In this document: one piece after another, positions 44,821 through 54,909 of the stretch
Position numbering within the stretch: position 1 is the stretch's first letter
Layout: each line of letters begins with the position of its first letter
Notes under the pieces: generated by a model
Told to the model about the DNA's origin: nothing
Databases searched by the model: none
Seen by the model: the letters and a program-made list of their open reading frames with translations, nothing else
Made by a program: the position numbers and the translations under genes
NCBI RefSeq assembly: GCF_016765775.1
Contig: NZ_JAESVN010000001.1
Span: forward strand, 310,001-374,000
Source of the DNA: Szabonella alba
Lineage (GTDB): Bacteria > Pseudomonadota > Alphaproteobacteria > Rhodobacterales > Rhodobacteraceae
Direction of reading: 5' to 3'
DNA: 64,000 nt

Positions 44821-45540
44821 TCAGTATCCGGTGCAGCGCATCACCACGCCGATGGTCCTGAACATCAGCCGCATATCGGTGCCGAAGGACAGGCTGTGTT
44901 CATAGTCGGTGTCGAATTCCGCGCGTGAGCCAAAGCTGGTATCGTTGCGCCCCGAGGTCTGCCAGGGCCCGGTAATGCCGGGGCGCAGCCGGTAATAGGC
45001 GTTGCCGGGATAAAGCGCTTGCTGGTTCAGCATCATCGGGCGGGGGCCGACAAGGCTCATATCCCCGGTCAGCACATTCCACAGTTGCGGCAGTTCATCC
45101 AGCGAGGAGCGGCGCAGGAACTGCCCGAAGCGGGTGATGCGCGGGTCGCGTTTCAGCTTCTGCGTCTCTTCCCATTCCCGCCGCGCCTCGGGATGCGCGG
45201 CAAGGTAATCGGCCATGCGGGCATCGGCATCGCTGACCATGCTGCGCAATTTCCACATGCGGAAATGCCGCCCGTCCTTGCCGACCCGTTGCTGGGTATA
45301 GAAAACGCTGCCGCCATCGCGCCGCACTGCCAGCCCCAGTCCAAGAACCAGCGGCAGCACGATAGGCGCTGCCAGCAGCACCGCCGTCACGTCGAATATC
45401 CGTTTCAGCCTGTCGCGATACAGGCCCGAGGGCGGCTTGCCCGCCGTGTCGTCAGGGCCGGGTTTCGCCGGTCCGACCCGTTCAATCCTGTTCGGTGCCA
45501 TTTTCCGGCGTGGCGGGAATTCGGGAAATGAAATCGTCAT
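44821..45540 (-). CDS. ExoY/WbaP-like initiating sugar-phosphate transferase
   Basis: About 239 residues. An amphipathic or hairpin membrane segment (IFDVTAVLLAAPIVLPLVLGL) is followed by the catalytic domain: VFYTQQRVGKDGRHF, MWKLRSM, RRSSLDELPQLWNVLTGDMS, LVGPRPM and RPGITGPWQ. These are the bacterial sugar transferase (PF02397) signatures. The enzyme loads the first sugar-1-phosphate onto undecaprenyl phosphate, starting EPS synthesis. Start 45540 is likely; ATG 45501 is possible. Confidence 0.9.
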   Translation of the reverse strand: MTISFPEFPPRRKMAPNRIERVGPAKPGPDDTAGKPPSGLYRDRLKRIFDVTAVLLAAPIVLPLVLGLGLAVRRDGGSVFYTQQRVGKDGRHFRMWKLRSMVSDADARMADYLAAHPEARREWEETQKLKRDPRITRFGQFLRRSSLDELPQLWNVLTGDMSLVGPRPMMLNQQALYPGNAYYRLRPGITGPWQTSGRNDTSFGSRAEFDTDYEHSLSFGTDMRLMFRTIGVVMRCTGY

Positions 45541-45819
45541 TGTCCACGCCCCGGCAACAAACAGCGCTGGCATGCGCTTTGGAACCGGCGATCTGATTTG
45601 TCAGATTCACAGAAACAGCAGTCAAGCGCAGCCCATGGGCCGCGTTTTCCAACACTCCACAATCCCATGACACACACCCGGCAGTAACGCCCCCAAGTCA
45701 GATTTTAACCTATTCTCAGAGGGTCTTGCGAGGAAGAAGCAGACTTGGCAGAGCCGATCCTGACAAGTTTACCGACCGGTTCTGACACAGGCTCGCCTTA
45801 GTCTTGCCTTAAAATTTGA

Positions 45820-45840
45820 TATGCAATCCTGGGTTGCATA
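45820..45840. promoter_or_regulatory. Inverted repeat TATGCAA-N7-TTGCATA
   Basis: A perfect 7-bp inverted repeat with 7-base spacer in the long gap (45541-46034) upstream of the ExoY-like gene. The dyad, AT-rich setting and position 280 bp before that ATG suggest a regulator site. Ownership by either flanking gene is not established. Confidence 0.45.
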
Positions 45841-45918
45841 AAGTTCAGACCGTCAGGGTCAGCGCCTGTGTGGCGACGAATCATCATTCTGGTGAAGGAT
45901 GGACTAATCAGCCGGATG

Positions 45919-45993
45919 CGCCGCGATTGCGCGGCGGTTCTGGCACCGGTTCGATTGTTTCTTCAAACGGAAATATGACGCGGCTTGCCGCGT
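45919..45993. other. Two hairpins in the gap between the ExoY-like and small membrane genes
   Basis: CGCCGCG-ATTG-CGCGGCG (45919-45936) and ACGCGGC-TT-GCCGCGT (45978-45993) are perfect stems. The second, read on the minus strand, is followed by CATATTT and lies 41 bases past the small membrane protein stop, so it could be its terminator. The first has no assigned role. A 67-codon plus-strand ORF across here lacks a ribosome binding site. Confidence 0.45.
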
Positions 45994-46034
45994 TGGAGGG
46001 TCTTAGGGCTGCGCTGTGAAGAATGCCGGGTCTG

Positions 46035-46238
46035 TCAGGCCTCGGCCTGCATCGCGCCGGGTTCTTCCCCGCCGGTGGATCGCGCGCCCGTCACAAAAGC
46101 GACAAGCAGGGCCACGGCGATCAGGCCTGTCAAGGGATAGACCAGAAGCACAACCCAGAGCGGAGCGCCGAACAGCAAGGCTGCGATGGCAGACGCCAGC
46201 CCACCCAACAAACCCAGAAGAATTACTGCTGCGGCCAT
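46035..46238 (-). CDS. Small two-helix membrane protein (67 aa)
   Basis: It starts MAAAVILLGLLGGLASAIAA, with a first hydrophobic helix, a short turn (FGAPLWV), a second helix (VVLLVYPLTGLIAVALLVAF) and a polar acidic tail ending MQAEA. GGGAGCATACC precedes the ATG. I recognise no named family. It lies between two EPS genes (ExoY-like and Wzx) and could assist their assembly, but that is only by position. Confidence 0.72.
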   Translation of the reverse strand: MAAAVILLGLLGGLASAIAALLFGAPLWVVLLVYPLTGLIAVALLVAFVTGARSTGGEEPGAMQAEA

Positions 46239-46383
46239 GGTATGCTCCCTTCTCTGACAGCTTCCAATACAACCATAGGTTAAGTCAAGCTGCAGTTCCG
46301 ATCCTTCCGGCCAAGTAAGGCGAAACTGGGGCAGAAAGCGTATATTCAGCGGGCGGTCCGGCGAAAATGCGCGGGGGATTTGA

Positions 46384-47730
46384 TTAAAGCGCCGCGATTT
46401 CCGCCCGGTGAAGCGCAAGTGCTGCCAGAATCAGGGTCAGGGCAACGCCTGACCACAGCAGGTCATGGCGGGGATCCCAGACCTGATGACGCCGCGCCAG
46501 CCAGATCACCAGCGGATGCATGGCGGCAAGGGCAAGCCCCTGACCGGCCAGCGCGCCGACCAATCCCCCCAGCTCGGCGCCAAGGATGAAGGCAAAGGTC
46601 TGGATCAGCGCCTTGGCCAGAAGCACGAAGAAGAAATTCCGCGAATCCCCCGCCGCCAGTGCCGCCTGATCATAAGTCATGCCGATCACGGCGGGCATCT
46701 GCAGGCAGGCGACCAGCACGACGACGGCCCCCGCCATCGTATAGCGGTCGTCATAAAGCAGGCCGACAAGCGGCACGCCGATCAGCGCCAGCACCCCCAG
46801 CAAGCCCAGCAATCCCCCCGTCATCGCCATGCGCATCCGGCGCAGGCGCGGGGCATTGGCCGCCTTCGCCCCGGGCGGATCGTCGCGATAAAGCGGGATC
46901 ATCACCTTCATCACCACCGCCCCGCCCAGAAGCCACGGGAAGGAGGCCAGAAAATAGCCGATATTATAGACGCCCAGCCTGTCGATGGGCAGATAGGCCC
47001 CAAGGATCAGCCGGTCGCCCTGCGCCATCACGAAGCCGCAGGCGGTAGACAGGAAGATCCATTTGCCGAAATGCACCAGTTCACGCCCCGCCGCCGGTTC
47101 CCAGCGAAAGCGGTTCGCGGCACCGGGCAGGAAATGATGCATCAGGATCAGCTTGGCCAATGCCGTCAGCACCGCGCCCAGCACCAGCGCCCAGACCGAC
47201 CCCGACAGCGCGGCAAACAGCACCATCGCGGCAATGCCGATGGTCTGCGCGGCAAGGTCCAGCGCCGTCACGCGGCCCAGCATTAGATGGCGGCTGGCGC
47301 TGTCGATCCGCGTCGGATTGAACCCCGCGATCAACAGCGAAAGCCCCGCGACCGGGATCAGCACAGACAGGTCCGGCGCCTGATAGGCCCAGGCCAGCAG
47401 CGGCCCCAGCCCCAGTGTCGCCAGCCACAGGATGCCACCACGCAGGACCTGCAGACTCCATGCCGTGTTCAGGAAATCGGGATCATCGCCGCGCGGGCTG
47501 CGCGAAATCGCCGGGCCGATCCCGACATCGGAAAACATCGTCAGCCCGACAAGGACCACCGTGACCAGCGCCATCAGGCCAAATGCCTCGGGGAACAGCA
47601 GCCGCGCCAGCACAAGGTTCGAGGCCAGCCGCAAACCCTGCGCAAGCGCATAGCTGCCCGCCGTGAAGGCCGAGCCGCGCAGCGCGCGGGCGAAAAGCGC
47701 CTGCCCACGAAAAGCGCCGAACAAGGTCAT
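46384..47730 (-). CDS. Wzx-type polysaccharide flippase (MOP superfamily)
   Basis: A 448-residue membrane protein with about twelve to fourteen helices. The family N-terminus is FTAGSYALAQGLRLASNLVLARLLFPEAFG, and MAQGDRLILGAYLPIDRLGVYN is typical of the Wzx/RfbX/lipopolysaccharide-biosynthesis group. It flips the undecaprenyl-linked repeat unit to the periplasm, before Wzy polymerisation. ATG 47730 was chosen; upstream in-frame codons cross the operator of the divergent gene. Confidence 0.88.
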   Translation of the reverse strand: MTLFGAFRGQALFARALRGSAFTAGSYALAQGLRLASNLVLARLLFPEAFGLMALVTVVLVGLTMFSDVGIGPAISRSPRGDDPDFLNTAWSLQVLRGGILWLATLGLGPLLAWAYQAPDLSVLIPVAGLSLLIAGFNPTRIDSASRHLMLGRVTALDLAAQTIGIAAMVLFAALSGSVWALVLGAVLTALAKLILMHHFLPGAANRFRWEPAAGRELVHFGKWIFLSTACGFVMAQGDRLILGAYLPIDRLGVYNIGYFLASFPWLLGGAVVMKVMIPLYRDDPPGAKAANAPRLRRMRMAMTGGLLGLLGVLALIGVPLVGLLYDDRYTMAGAVVVLVACLQMPAVIGMTYDQAALAAGDSRNFFFVLLAKALIQTFAFILGAELGGLVGALAGQGLALAAMHPLVIWLARRHQVWDPRHDLLWSGVALTLILAALALHRAEIAAL

Positions 47731-47830
47731 GAAACGCTCCGCTGCTGGGGTTGCGGGACGGTAGGGCGCAGGGGGGCAGAGGTCAATCGCGGGTGTCTTG
47801 GCGGGTCGGGGCCTTGCGGCCCGGAGATTT

Positions 47831-47840
47831 TGGTATACCA
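47831..47840. promoter_or_regulatory. Palindrome TGGTATACCA, second copy (candidate GntR operator)
   Basis: The site reads TTTTGGTATACCATTTTTG, 25 bases before the start of the enolase-superfamily gene, so a bound repressor would block its promoter or ribosome access. The 14-base stretch TTTTGGTATACCA plus flank is shared with the site at 24183-24192. Confidence 0.68.
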
Positions 47841-47865
47841 TTTTTGCACAACAGGGAGGAAGATG

Positions 47866-49029
47866 ATGCGGGACGCTTTGGGCGCGGTGACAATCACGAA
47901 TGTCGTGGCGGCGGGACTGGTGGGGGAAAGCCCGCCGGGCGGATGGTCCACCGAGATCCGCCCCGAGGATTCGGTGCATACGCTGGTGGCGGTGCATACC
48001 GATGCCGGCATCACCGGTTTCGGATCCGTCTTTGCGCCCGGTCCGCTGGTCGTGGCGGCGGTCGATCAGCTGCGCAGCTTCTGCATCGGGGAAACGGCGC
48101 TGGAGCCGGAACGGATCAGCGAGAAACTGCATCAGAACACCTTCTGGTTCGGGCGCGGCGGCACGATCACCCATGCCATCAGCGGCATCGACCTTGCACT
48201 GTGGGACATTCTGGGCAAGGCGGCAGGACTGCCGGTGTCAATCCTTGCGGGCGGGCGGCATCGCGCCCGCGTGCGGCCGTATTGTTCGCTGCTGATGGAG
48301 GAACCGGGCCGGATGGCCGAGGTGATCACGCGCTACCGCGAACAGGGTTACCGCGCCTTCAAGATCGGCTGGGGGCCGTTCGGGCGGCGCGATGATCCGC
48401 GGCTGGATGCGGCGATTGTGGCCGATGCGATGCGCGAACTTCCCGAGGGCGGGCAGTTGTTCGTCGATGCGGGCGCGTCGGATGCCTATTGGCCCAATGG
48501 TCTGAAATGGGCGCTGCGCACCGCCGATATGCTGGCCGATCACGGCGTAGGCTGGTTCGAAGAGGCGCTGGTGCCCGACGCGCTGGAGGATTTCGTGACA
48601 TTACGCAAGGTGTCACGCCTGCCGATCACCGGGGGGGAGGTGTTGACGCGCCGCCAGTCCTTCCTGCCGTTCCTGAGTGCCGGGGCCTTTGACATCATCC
48701 AGCCTGATGTCACCAAGGTCGGCGGCTTTTCCGAACAGCGCCGGATCGCGCGCATGGCGCAGGATTTCGGCGTGCGTTACGTCGGGCATGGCTGGAATAC
48801 CGCGATGGGGCTTGCGGCCGATCTGCAGATGGCCGCCGCCCTGCCGGGGGTCGATCTGGTCGAATATATCGGCGGCAGCCCCTATGTTGATGAACTGACA
48901 GTCGAGGGGTTCCGGCTGGACGGCGACGGGATGATTGAGATCCCGGCCAGCCCGGGCTGGGGTGTCACGCCCGACCGGGACCGGATCGCGCGCTTTTGCC
49001 CGGATGTGGCACGGCTGTTCGGGGAATAG
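47866..49029 (+). CDS. Mandelate racemase/muconate lactonizing (enolase-superfamily) sugar-acid dehydratase-like enzyme
   Basis: A 387-residue protein. The N-terminal capping domain is followed by a barrel with FKIGWGPFG (single Lys), metal ligands in FVDAGASDAYW, WFEEALVP and ITGGEVLTRRQ, and the catalytic His in YVGHGWNTA. This fits the mandelate racemase subgroup of acid-sugar dehydratases; the substrate cannot be fixed. ATG 47866 lies six bases after GGAGG; ATG 47863 is too close. The UxuR/ExuR-like operator just upstream supports sugar-acid catabolism. Confidence 0.86.
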   Translation: MRDALGAVTITNVVAAGLVGESPPGGWSTEIRPEDSVHTLVAVHTDAGITGFGSVFAPGPLVVAAVDQLRSFCIGETALEPERISEKLHQNTFWFGRGGTITHAISGIDLALWDILGKAAGLPVSILAGGRHRARVRPYCSLLMEEPGRMAEVITRYREQGYRAFKIGWGPFGRRDDPRLDAAIVADAMRELPEGGQLFVDAGASDAYWPNGLKWALRTADMLADHGVGWFEEALVPDALEDFVTLRKVSRLPITGGEVLTRRQSFLPFLSAGAFDIIQPDVTKVGGFSEQRRIARMAQDFGVRYVGHGWNTAMGLAADLQMAAALPGVDLVEYIGGSPYVDELTVEGFRLDGDGMIEIPASPGWGVTPDRDRIARFCPDVARLFGE

Positions 49030-49049
49030 GGTCGGGCCGGGCGTCCCGG

Positions 49050-49063
49050 GGGGGCATGCCCCC
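49050..49063. terminator. Palindrome GGGGGCATGCCCCC between convergent genes
   Basis: A perfect 14-bp palindrome, 20 bases after the enolase-superfamily gene and 16 bases before the convergent acyl-CoA synthetase stop. No T-run is present. It may act on both transcripts. Confidence 0.5.
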
Positions 49064-49079
49064 TCCGGGGGGTCAGTCG

Positions 49080-50972
49080 TCAGGTCCAGTCCCAGGGCGT
49101 GATAAAATTGCCAAGGGCATTCTTGATGGCGGTTTCATCCACGCCTTCGGCGCGGCTGATCCGGGCGACCAGCCCGCGCTTCTTGTCCTCGATCACCGAA
49201 TCGACCCGGACGGGCAGGCCCGCCCCGGACAAGGCGGCATCATAGACGCGGGTGATCGCCAGCCGCCGCAGATCGGGTTTGAACACCTTGCCCACGGCGG
49301 TTTTCGGCAGTTCCGGCAGGATCTCCACCCGCTTGGGCACGGCGGCGCGTTCATGGATATGGGAGGCCGCGAATTCAAGCAGATCCGCCTCGCTGGCGGT
49401 CGCGCCCTTGACCAGTTCGACATAGGCGCAGGGCAGTTCACCGGAATGCGCATCGGGCTGGCCGATCGCGCCGACAAAGGCCACGGCCTCATGGCCCATC
49501 AGCGCCTCTTCGATGATCGCGGGGTCGATATTATGCCCACCCCGGATGATCAGGTCCTTGGCCCGGCCGGTGATGTAAAGATAGCCCTCGGCATCCATAC
49601 GGCCCAGATCGCCGGTGCGCAGATAGATCCCTTCGGCAAACAGGCTGCGGTTCTTGTCGACCTCGGTATAGGTCGAGCCGGGGAAGACCCCGGGGTTTGA
49701 AACGCAGATCTCGCCCACCTCATCGGGGCCGCATTCATGCGTCACCTCACCATCCGCCCCGACATGCAGGATGCGCACCGTCGTATAGGGCAGGGGAATG
49801 CCGACCGATCCGATCTTCTTGCTGCCCTCGGGCGGGTTGCAGGACACCAGGCAGGTGCATTCCGTCAGCCCGTAGCCTTCGATGATCTGCACGCCGGTTG
49901 CCTGTTCAAAGCGGCGGTAAAGTTCCAGCGGCAGGGGGGCCGAACCTGAAAACGCGCCGCGCAGGCTGCTGACATCGGCGGTGACGGGGCGCTGCATCAG
50001 CGCCGAAAGCGCGGTCGGCACCGTGATCATATAGGTGACCTTCCAGCGCTCGACCAAGGCCCAGAAATTGTCGAACACCCCGTCACCGCGATAGCCCGCA
50101 GGGGTCGGAAAGACGACATGCGCGCCCGAGGCGATCATCGACATCAGGATCGGATAGACCGCAAAGACATGGAACATCGGCAGCGGGCAGATCACGACAT
50201 CCGATGATTTGAACATCAGCCGCGCGCCCAGCCAGCCGTTATAGACCATGCCCGAAACCTTGTGCTGCGCAACTTTCGGCATTCCGGTCGTGCCGCCGGT
50301 ATGGAAATAGGCCGCCACGCGGTCCTCGACCGTATCTGCAAAGGTCAGGCGGTCCGCCGGGTGCTTGGCGCATTCAGCATTGAAATCCTTGACATTCGCG
50401 GTGTGCCCGATCGGGTTTTTCGGGCGGATCAGCGGGACGATCCAGCTTTTGGGTGGGGACAGATAGCGGTTGAGGTCGATCTCAAGCACCGTCTTGACGC
50501 CGGGCGCATGGCGGACTGCCTCGGCCACTTTCTGCGCAACTTCGGTCTTGGGGAAGGCGCGCAGCGTCACCACCACCTTGGCCTTGGTTTCCCGCAGGAT
50601 CGCGCTGATCTGGTCGGCCTCCAGCAGCGGATTGACCGGATTGACGATACCCGCGACCGAGCCACCCAGCATGACCGCCGCCGTTTCCAGACAGTTTGGC
50701 AACACATAGGCCACGACATCCCCCGGGCCGACCCCCAGACTGCGGAACAGGTTTGCGGCCTGCGTCGCCTTGCCATGCAGTTCGGACCAGCTGAGCGTTT
50801 CGGATTTGTCTGCGGGGCCCGACATGAGCTGAAACGAGATCGCCGGACGGCTGCCATGGGCATCGCGCGCGCGGCTCAGGAACTGATAGATGGATCGCGC
50901 CTCGTCGCGCTCGGCCCAGGGGCCCTCTGCCTCGATGGCGTCCCGGTCAGCAATGGATGCGAATGCCCCCAT
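49080..50972 (-). CDS. Acyl-CoA synthetase (AMP-dependent ligase)
   Basis: A 630-residue ANL-superfamily ligase with AYFHTGGTTGMPKVAQHKV (ATP loop), EGYGLTECT, YLRTGDLGRMDAEGYL and KTAVGKVFKPDLR (catalytic Lys region). It forms an acyl-adenylate and then an acyl-CoA; the N-terminal half has extra segments (RPKNPIGHTANVKDF), and the chain type is unclear. ATG 50972 follows AGGGAGGACTG. It is a free-standing gene, with a 260-bp gap before the groEL terminus that includes the groEL terminator. Confidence 0.88.
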   Translation of the reverse strand: MGAFASIADRDAIEAEGPWAERDEARSIYQFLSRARDAHGSRPAISFQLMSGPADKSETLSWSELHGKATQAANLFRSLGVGPGDVVAYVLPNCLETAAVMLGGSVAGIVNPVNPLLEADQISAILRETKAKVVVTLRAFPKTEVAQKVAEAVRHAPGVKTVLEIDLNRYLSPPKSWIVPLIRPKNPIGHTANVKDFNAECAKHPADRLTFADTVEDRVAAYFHTGGTTGMPKVAQHKVSGMVYNGWLGARLMFKSSDVVICPLPMFHVFAVYPILMSMIASGAHVVFPTPAGYRGDGVFDNFWALVERWKVTYMITVPTALSALMQRPVTADVSSLRGAFSGSAPLPLELYRRFEQATGVQIIEGYGLTECTCLVSCNPPEGSKKIGSVGIPLPYTTVRILHVGADGEVTHECGPDEVGEICVSNPGVFPGSTYTEVDKNRSLFAEGIYLRTGDLGRMDAEGYLYITGRAKDLIIRGGHNIDPAIIEEALMGHEAVAFVGAIGQPDAHSGELPCAYVELVKGATASEADLLEFAASHIHERAAVPKRVEILPELPKTAVGKVFKPDLRRLAITRVYDAALSGAGLPVRVDSVIEDKKRGLVARISRAEGVDETAIKNALGNFITPWDWT

Positions 50973-51150
50973 GATCGTCAGTCCTCCCTGAAATTGCCGG
51001 CCGCTCCTCCGCCGGTTCGATTTATCATGCCGCAGGATGCGAATTTTTCCAAAATCCCGCAACCCGGCGCAGATGGGGATACGCAACGTCAGAACAGGGT
51101 CACAACGGGATTGCAGCAGGGAAGGCGGGCCGACATGGCCCCGAAAAGCA

Positions 51151-51183
51151 AAAAACCCCGCCCGGTAAGGGGCGGGGTTTTCC
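51151..51183 (-). terminator. Rho-independent terminator of groEL
   Basis: AACCCCGCCC and GGGCGGGGTT form a 10-bp stem with a 6-base loop. On the minus strand it is followed by TTTT. It starts about 50 bases past the groEL stop. The plus-strand side also ends in T residues, so it may be bidirectional. Confidence 0.9.
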
Positions 51184-51232
51184 GGTCGGGAGGCGCAGCA
51201 GGCCCCCCGGGATCATTGGCCCATGGGCAGGA

Positions 51233-52903
<1,671 letters not shown>

Positions 52904-52945
52904 TCAGGGAAGGAATTGGCGCCCGGTTCAGCGGGCAGCGCGATC

Positions 52946-53233
52946 TCAGGAAATGATCCCGAGGATATCGCTTTCCTTCATGATCAGCAGTTCCTTGCCG
53001 TCGAGCGTGACTTCGGTGCCCGACCATTTGCCGAACAGGATGCGATCACCGGCCTTGACGGAGGGCGCGATCAGCTCGCCCGAATCCTTGCGCGCGCCTT
53101 CGCCGACCGAGATGATCTCGCCTTCAGCGGGCTTTTCTTTCGCGGTGTCGGGGATGATCAGTCCGCCCTTGGTCTTTTCCTCGCCTTCGATGCGACGGAC
53201 CAGCACGCGGTCATGCAGCGGTTTGAATGCCAT
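52946..53233 (-). CDS. groES: Co-chaperonin GroES
   Basis: A 95-residue protein, full length. It starts [20 protein letters not shown] and has the mobile loop ([19 protein letters not shown]) and [17 protein letters not shown]. It caps GroEL. GGGAG precedes the ATG. The gene is first in the groESL operon, directly after the CIRCE element and a sigma-70-like promoter. Confidence 0.99.
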   Translation of the reverse strand: MAFKPLHDRVLVRRIEGEEKTKGGLIIPDTAKEKPAEGEIISVGEGARKDSGELIAPSVKAGDRILFGKWSGTEVTLDGKELLIMKESDILGIIS

Positions 53234-53270
53234 CTGGTAACACTCCCTTGAGTTCCAGGTTTGTCTCGTG

Positions 53271-53297
53271 TTGGCACTCACCTCTTGTGAGTGCTAA
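53271..53297 (-). promoter_or_regulatory. CIRCE element (HrcA operator)
   Basis: Read on the minus strand: TTAGCACTC-N9-GAGTGCCAA, the canonical CIRCE inverted repeat with one mismatch in the second arm. It lies 38 bases before the groES start and just after the predicted -10. HrcA repression is relieved by heat. The hrcA gene itself is not in the window. Confidence 0.96.
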
Positions 53298-53305
53298 CGG
53301 TGCGC

Positions 53306-53334
53306 TAGTTAGGCACAGGCCACGCGACTGTCAA
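53306..53334 (-). promoter_or_regulatory. Sigma-70-type promoter of groESL
   Basis: Minus strand: TTGACA (53329-53334), 17-bp spacer, TAACTA (53306-53311). It is positioned so that the transcript would begin within or next to CIRCE. Confidence 0.82.
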
Positions 53335-53417
53335 GCATTCTGCGTGGGGTTTGCGTTCTTCCGACTGCCAGAACGCAAGGCCTGATGCCGCAAGTTCTTG
53401 TGCCGCACGGGCGCGGC

Positions 53418-54077
53418 TCAGCGGCGGCGACGGCCGGGGGAGGGGCCGTCCGGTTTCGTGCCGGGCTTTCTGCCTGATTCCGCGCCGGGATGCCACCCGG
53501 TTTTTTTCGCGATGCGTCGGGGCGGGGCAGAGGGAAGGTCGATTTCACGCCATTCGCCGGGGGCCAGCCCCTCCAGCGTCCAGTCGCCGACGCGCCAGCG
53601 CACGAGCCGCAACGTCGGATGCCCCACCGCCGCCGTCATGCGCCGCACCTGCCGGTTGCGCCCTTCGGTGATCGTCAGTTGCAGCCAGCAATCGGGAATG
53701 CTGGGGCGATGGCGGATCGGTGGGTCACGGGCCCAAAGGTCGGGCGGAGTGATCCGTTCGGCCTGCGCGGGCGCGGTCAGGCCGTCCTTCAGCGCCACGC
53801 CCCGGGTAAGGGTCTGCAAGGCGGCATCATCCGGCAGCCCCTCGACCTGCACCAGATAGGTCTTTTCCTGCCGGTAGGCGGGGTCTGCGATCCGTGCCTG
53901 CAGTGCGCCATCATCGGTCAGCAGCAAAAGTCCCTCACTGTCGCGGTCAAGGCGGCCCGCCGGATAAACCTCCGGCACCGGCACGAATTCCCGCAAGGGC
54001 CGCCGCCCTTCGGCACTGTCGCCCGAGAATTGCGACAGGACCCCCCAGGGCTTGTTGAAGAGGATGAGCCTTGCCAT
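53418..54077 (-). CDS. RluE/RsuA-type pseudouridine synthase, short form
   Basis: A 219-residue protein without an S4 domain. It starts [17 protein letters not shown], has the catalytic Asp in [17 protein letters not shown], and [19 protein letters not shown]. The C-terminus is basic (KKTGWHP...PSPGRRRR). The layout matches RluE, which modifies 23S rRNA at position 2457, but the specific site is not determined. It converges on nothing; the groES promoter lies 84 bases downstream. Confidence 0.88.
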   Translation of the reverse strand: MARLILFNKPWGVLSQFSGDSAEGRRPLREFVPVPEVYPAGRLDRDSEGLLLLTDDGALQARIADPAYRQEKTYLVQVEGLPDDAALQTLTRGVALKDGLTAPAQAERITPPDLWARDPPIRHRPSIPDCWLQLTITEGRNRQVRRMTAAVGHPTLRLVRWRVGDWTLEGLAPGEWREIDLPSAPPRRIAKKTGWHPGAESGRKPGTKPDGPSPGRRRR

Positions 54078-54189
54078 CGCATCCTTCCCGAATCGTCGCT
54101 GCAGGACACCTGTTCCCTGCCTGCAGCCGGTTGCGAAAGGTCCGGATCCAGTTCCGTGGCAGGGCGTGATCCGCCCCCTGCCGTCGCAT

Positions 54190-54266
54190 TGGCGATCGCG
54201 GGAGGACTCGAACCCCCGACCCGCTGCTTAGAAGGCAGCTGCTCTATCCAGCTGAGCTACGCGACC
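54190..54266 (-). tRNA. tRNA-Arg (anticodon TCT)
   Basis: Full cloverleaf on the minus strand. The acceptor arms are GGTCGCG and CGCGATC, with discriminator G and an encoded CCA. The anticodon loop is CTTCTAA with TCT, and the T-arm is GGGGG-TTCGAGT-CCTCC. It reads AGA/AGG codons, which are rare in this GC-rich genome. Confidence 0.97.
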
Positions 54267-54313
54267 GCATGCCCCCTTTCTGATGCAGAGCGCGCGGGCG
54301 TGCAAGCCCGGGA

Positions 54314-54775
54314 TCAGAGCACACGTGTCAGGAATACGCTGTTGGGGTCCTCGACATAGGTGCCGAAGGGCGGACATTCGCGAAACCCGGCGGACAGATA
54401 AAGCCGCCGGGCAGGTTCGAACATCGCCTGAGTGCCGGTCTCAAGGCTCAGCCGGGCAAGGCCAGCCGACCGTGCCTCGGCGATCAGATGTTCCAGAATC
54501 CGCCGCGACAGGCCCTGACCGCGCCGTTCGGCCAGAACATGCATCGACTTGATTTCGGCATGATCCGGCGCGATGCGCTTGAAGGCGCCCATGCCCACCG
54601 GCAGGGCCCCGTCGCGCATCACGAAAAAGGCGATGCCCGGTTCGGCGGCCATATGGGCGGCATCCATCATATGAATGCTTTCGGGCGGTGTATCGGCATG
54701 CATTTCAAGACTGTGGCGCGCCATCAGATCGGCAAGATCGGGCGCAAGGGGCGTGTCGCGGGCAATGCTGGGCAT
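54314..54775 (-). CDS. GNAT-family N-acetyltransferase
   Basis: A 153-residue single-domain protein. The acetyl-CoA binding motif is ERRGQGLSRRILEHLIAEA, with MHVLAERR before it and RRLYLSAGFRECPPFGTYV after it. Acetyl acceptor unknown. It is a single gene between tRNA-Arg and the NDUFS4-like gene. Confidence 0.85.
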   Translation of the reverse strand: MPSIARDTPLAPDLADLMARHSLEMHADTPPESIHMMDAAHMAAEPGIAFFVMRDGALPVGMGAFKRIAPDHAEIKSMHVLAERRGQGLSRRILEHLIAEARSAGLARLSLETGTQAMFEPARRLYLSAGFRECPPFGTYVEDPNSVFLTRVL

Positions 54776-54885
54776 ATCGGGAAAACCGTCGGAAGGAAGG
54801 AACTGACAGCAGAGTGGCGCAAAGCCTGCAGCGCTTCAATGGTCGCAATGACGGGGGGCCGAAGTGACAGGGGGCGTTTCACCCG

Positions 54886-54899
54886 CGGGCCTTGGCCCG
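54886..54899 (-). terminator. Short hairpin after the NDUFS4-like gene
   Basis: CGGGCC-TT-GGCCCG, a 6-bp perfect stem, ends 11 bases past the stop on the minus strand. No T-run. A weak terminator is possible. Confidence 0.45.
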
Positions 54900-54909
54900 G
54901 TTCACAGCC

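Noticed and set aside
45816..46019. 67-codon plus-strand ORF in the EPS intergenic gap
   Set aside because: It has no ribosome binding site, crosses hairpins and shows no recognisable family.
46239..46383. EcfG-type general stress promoter (GGAAC with downstream GTT) before the small membrane gene
   Set aside because: GGAAC is present but the GGTT is about 20 bases away and lacks the consensus CGTT, so spacing and sequence do not fit.
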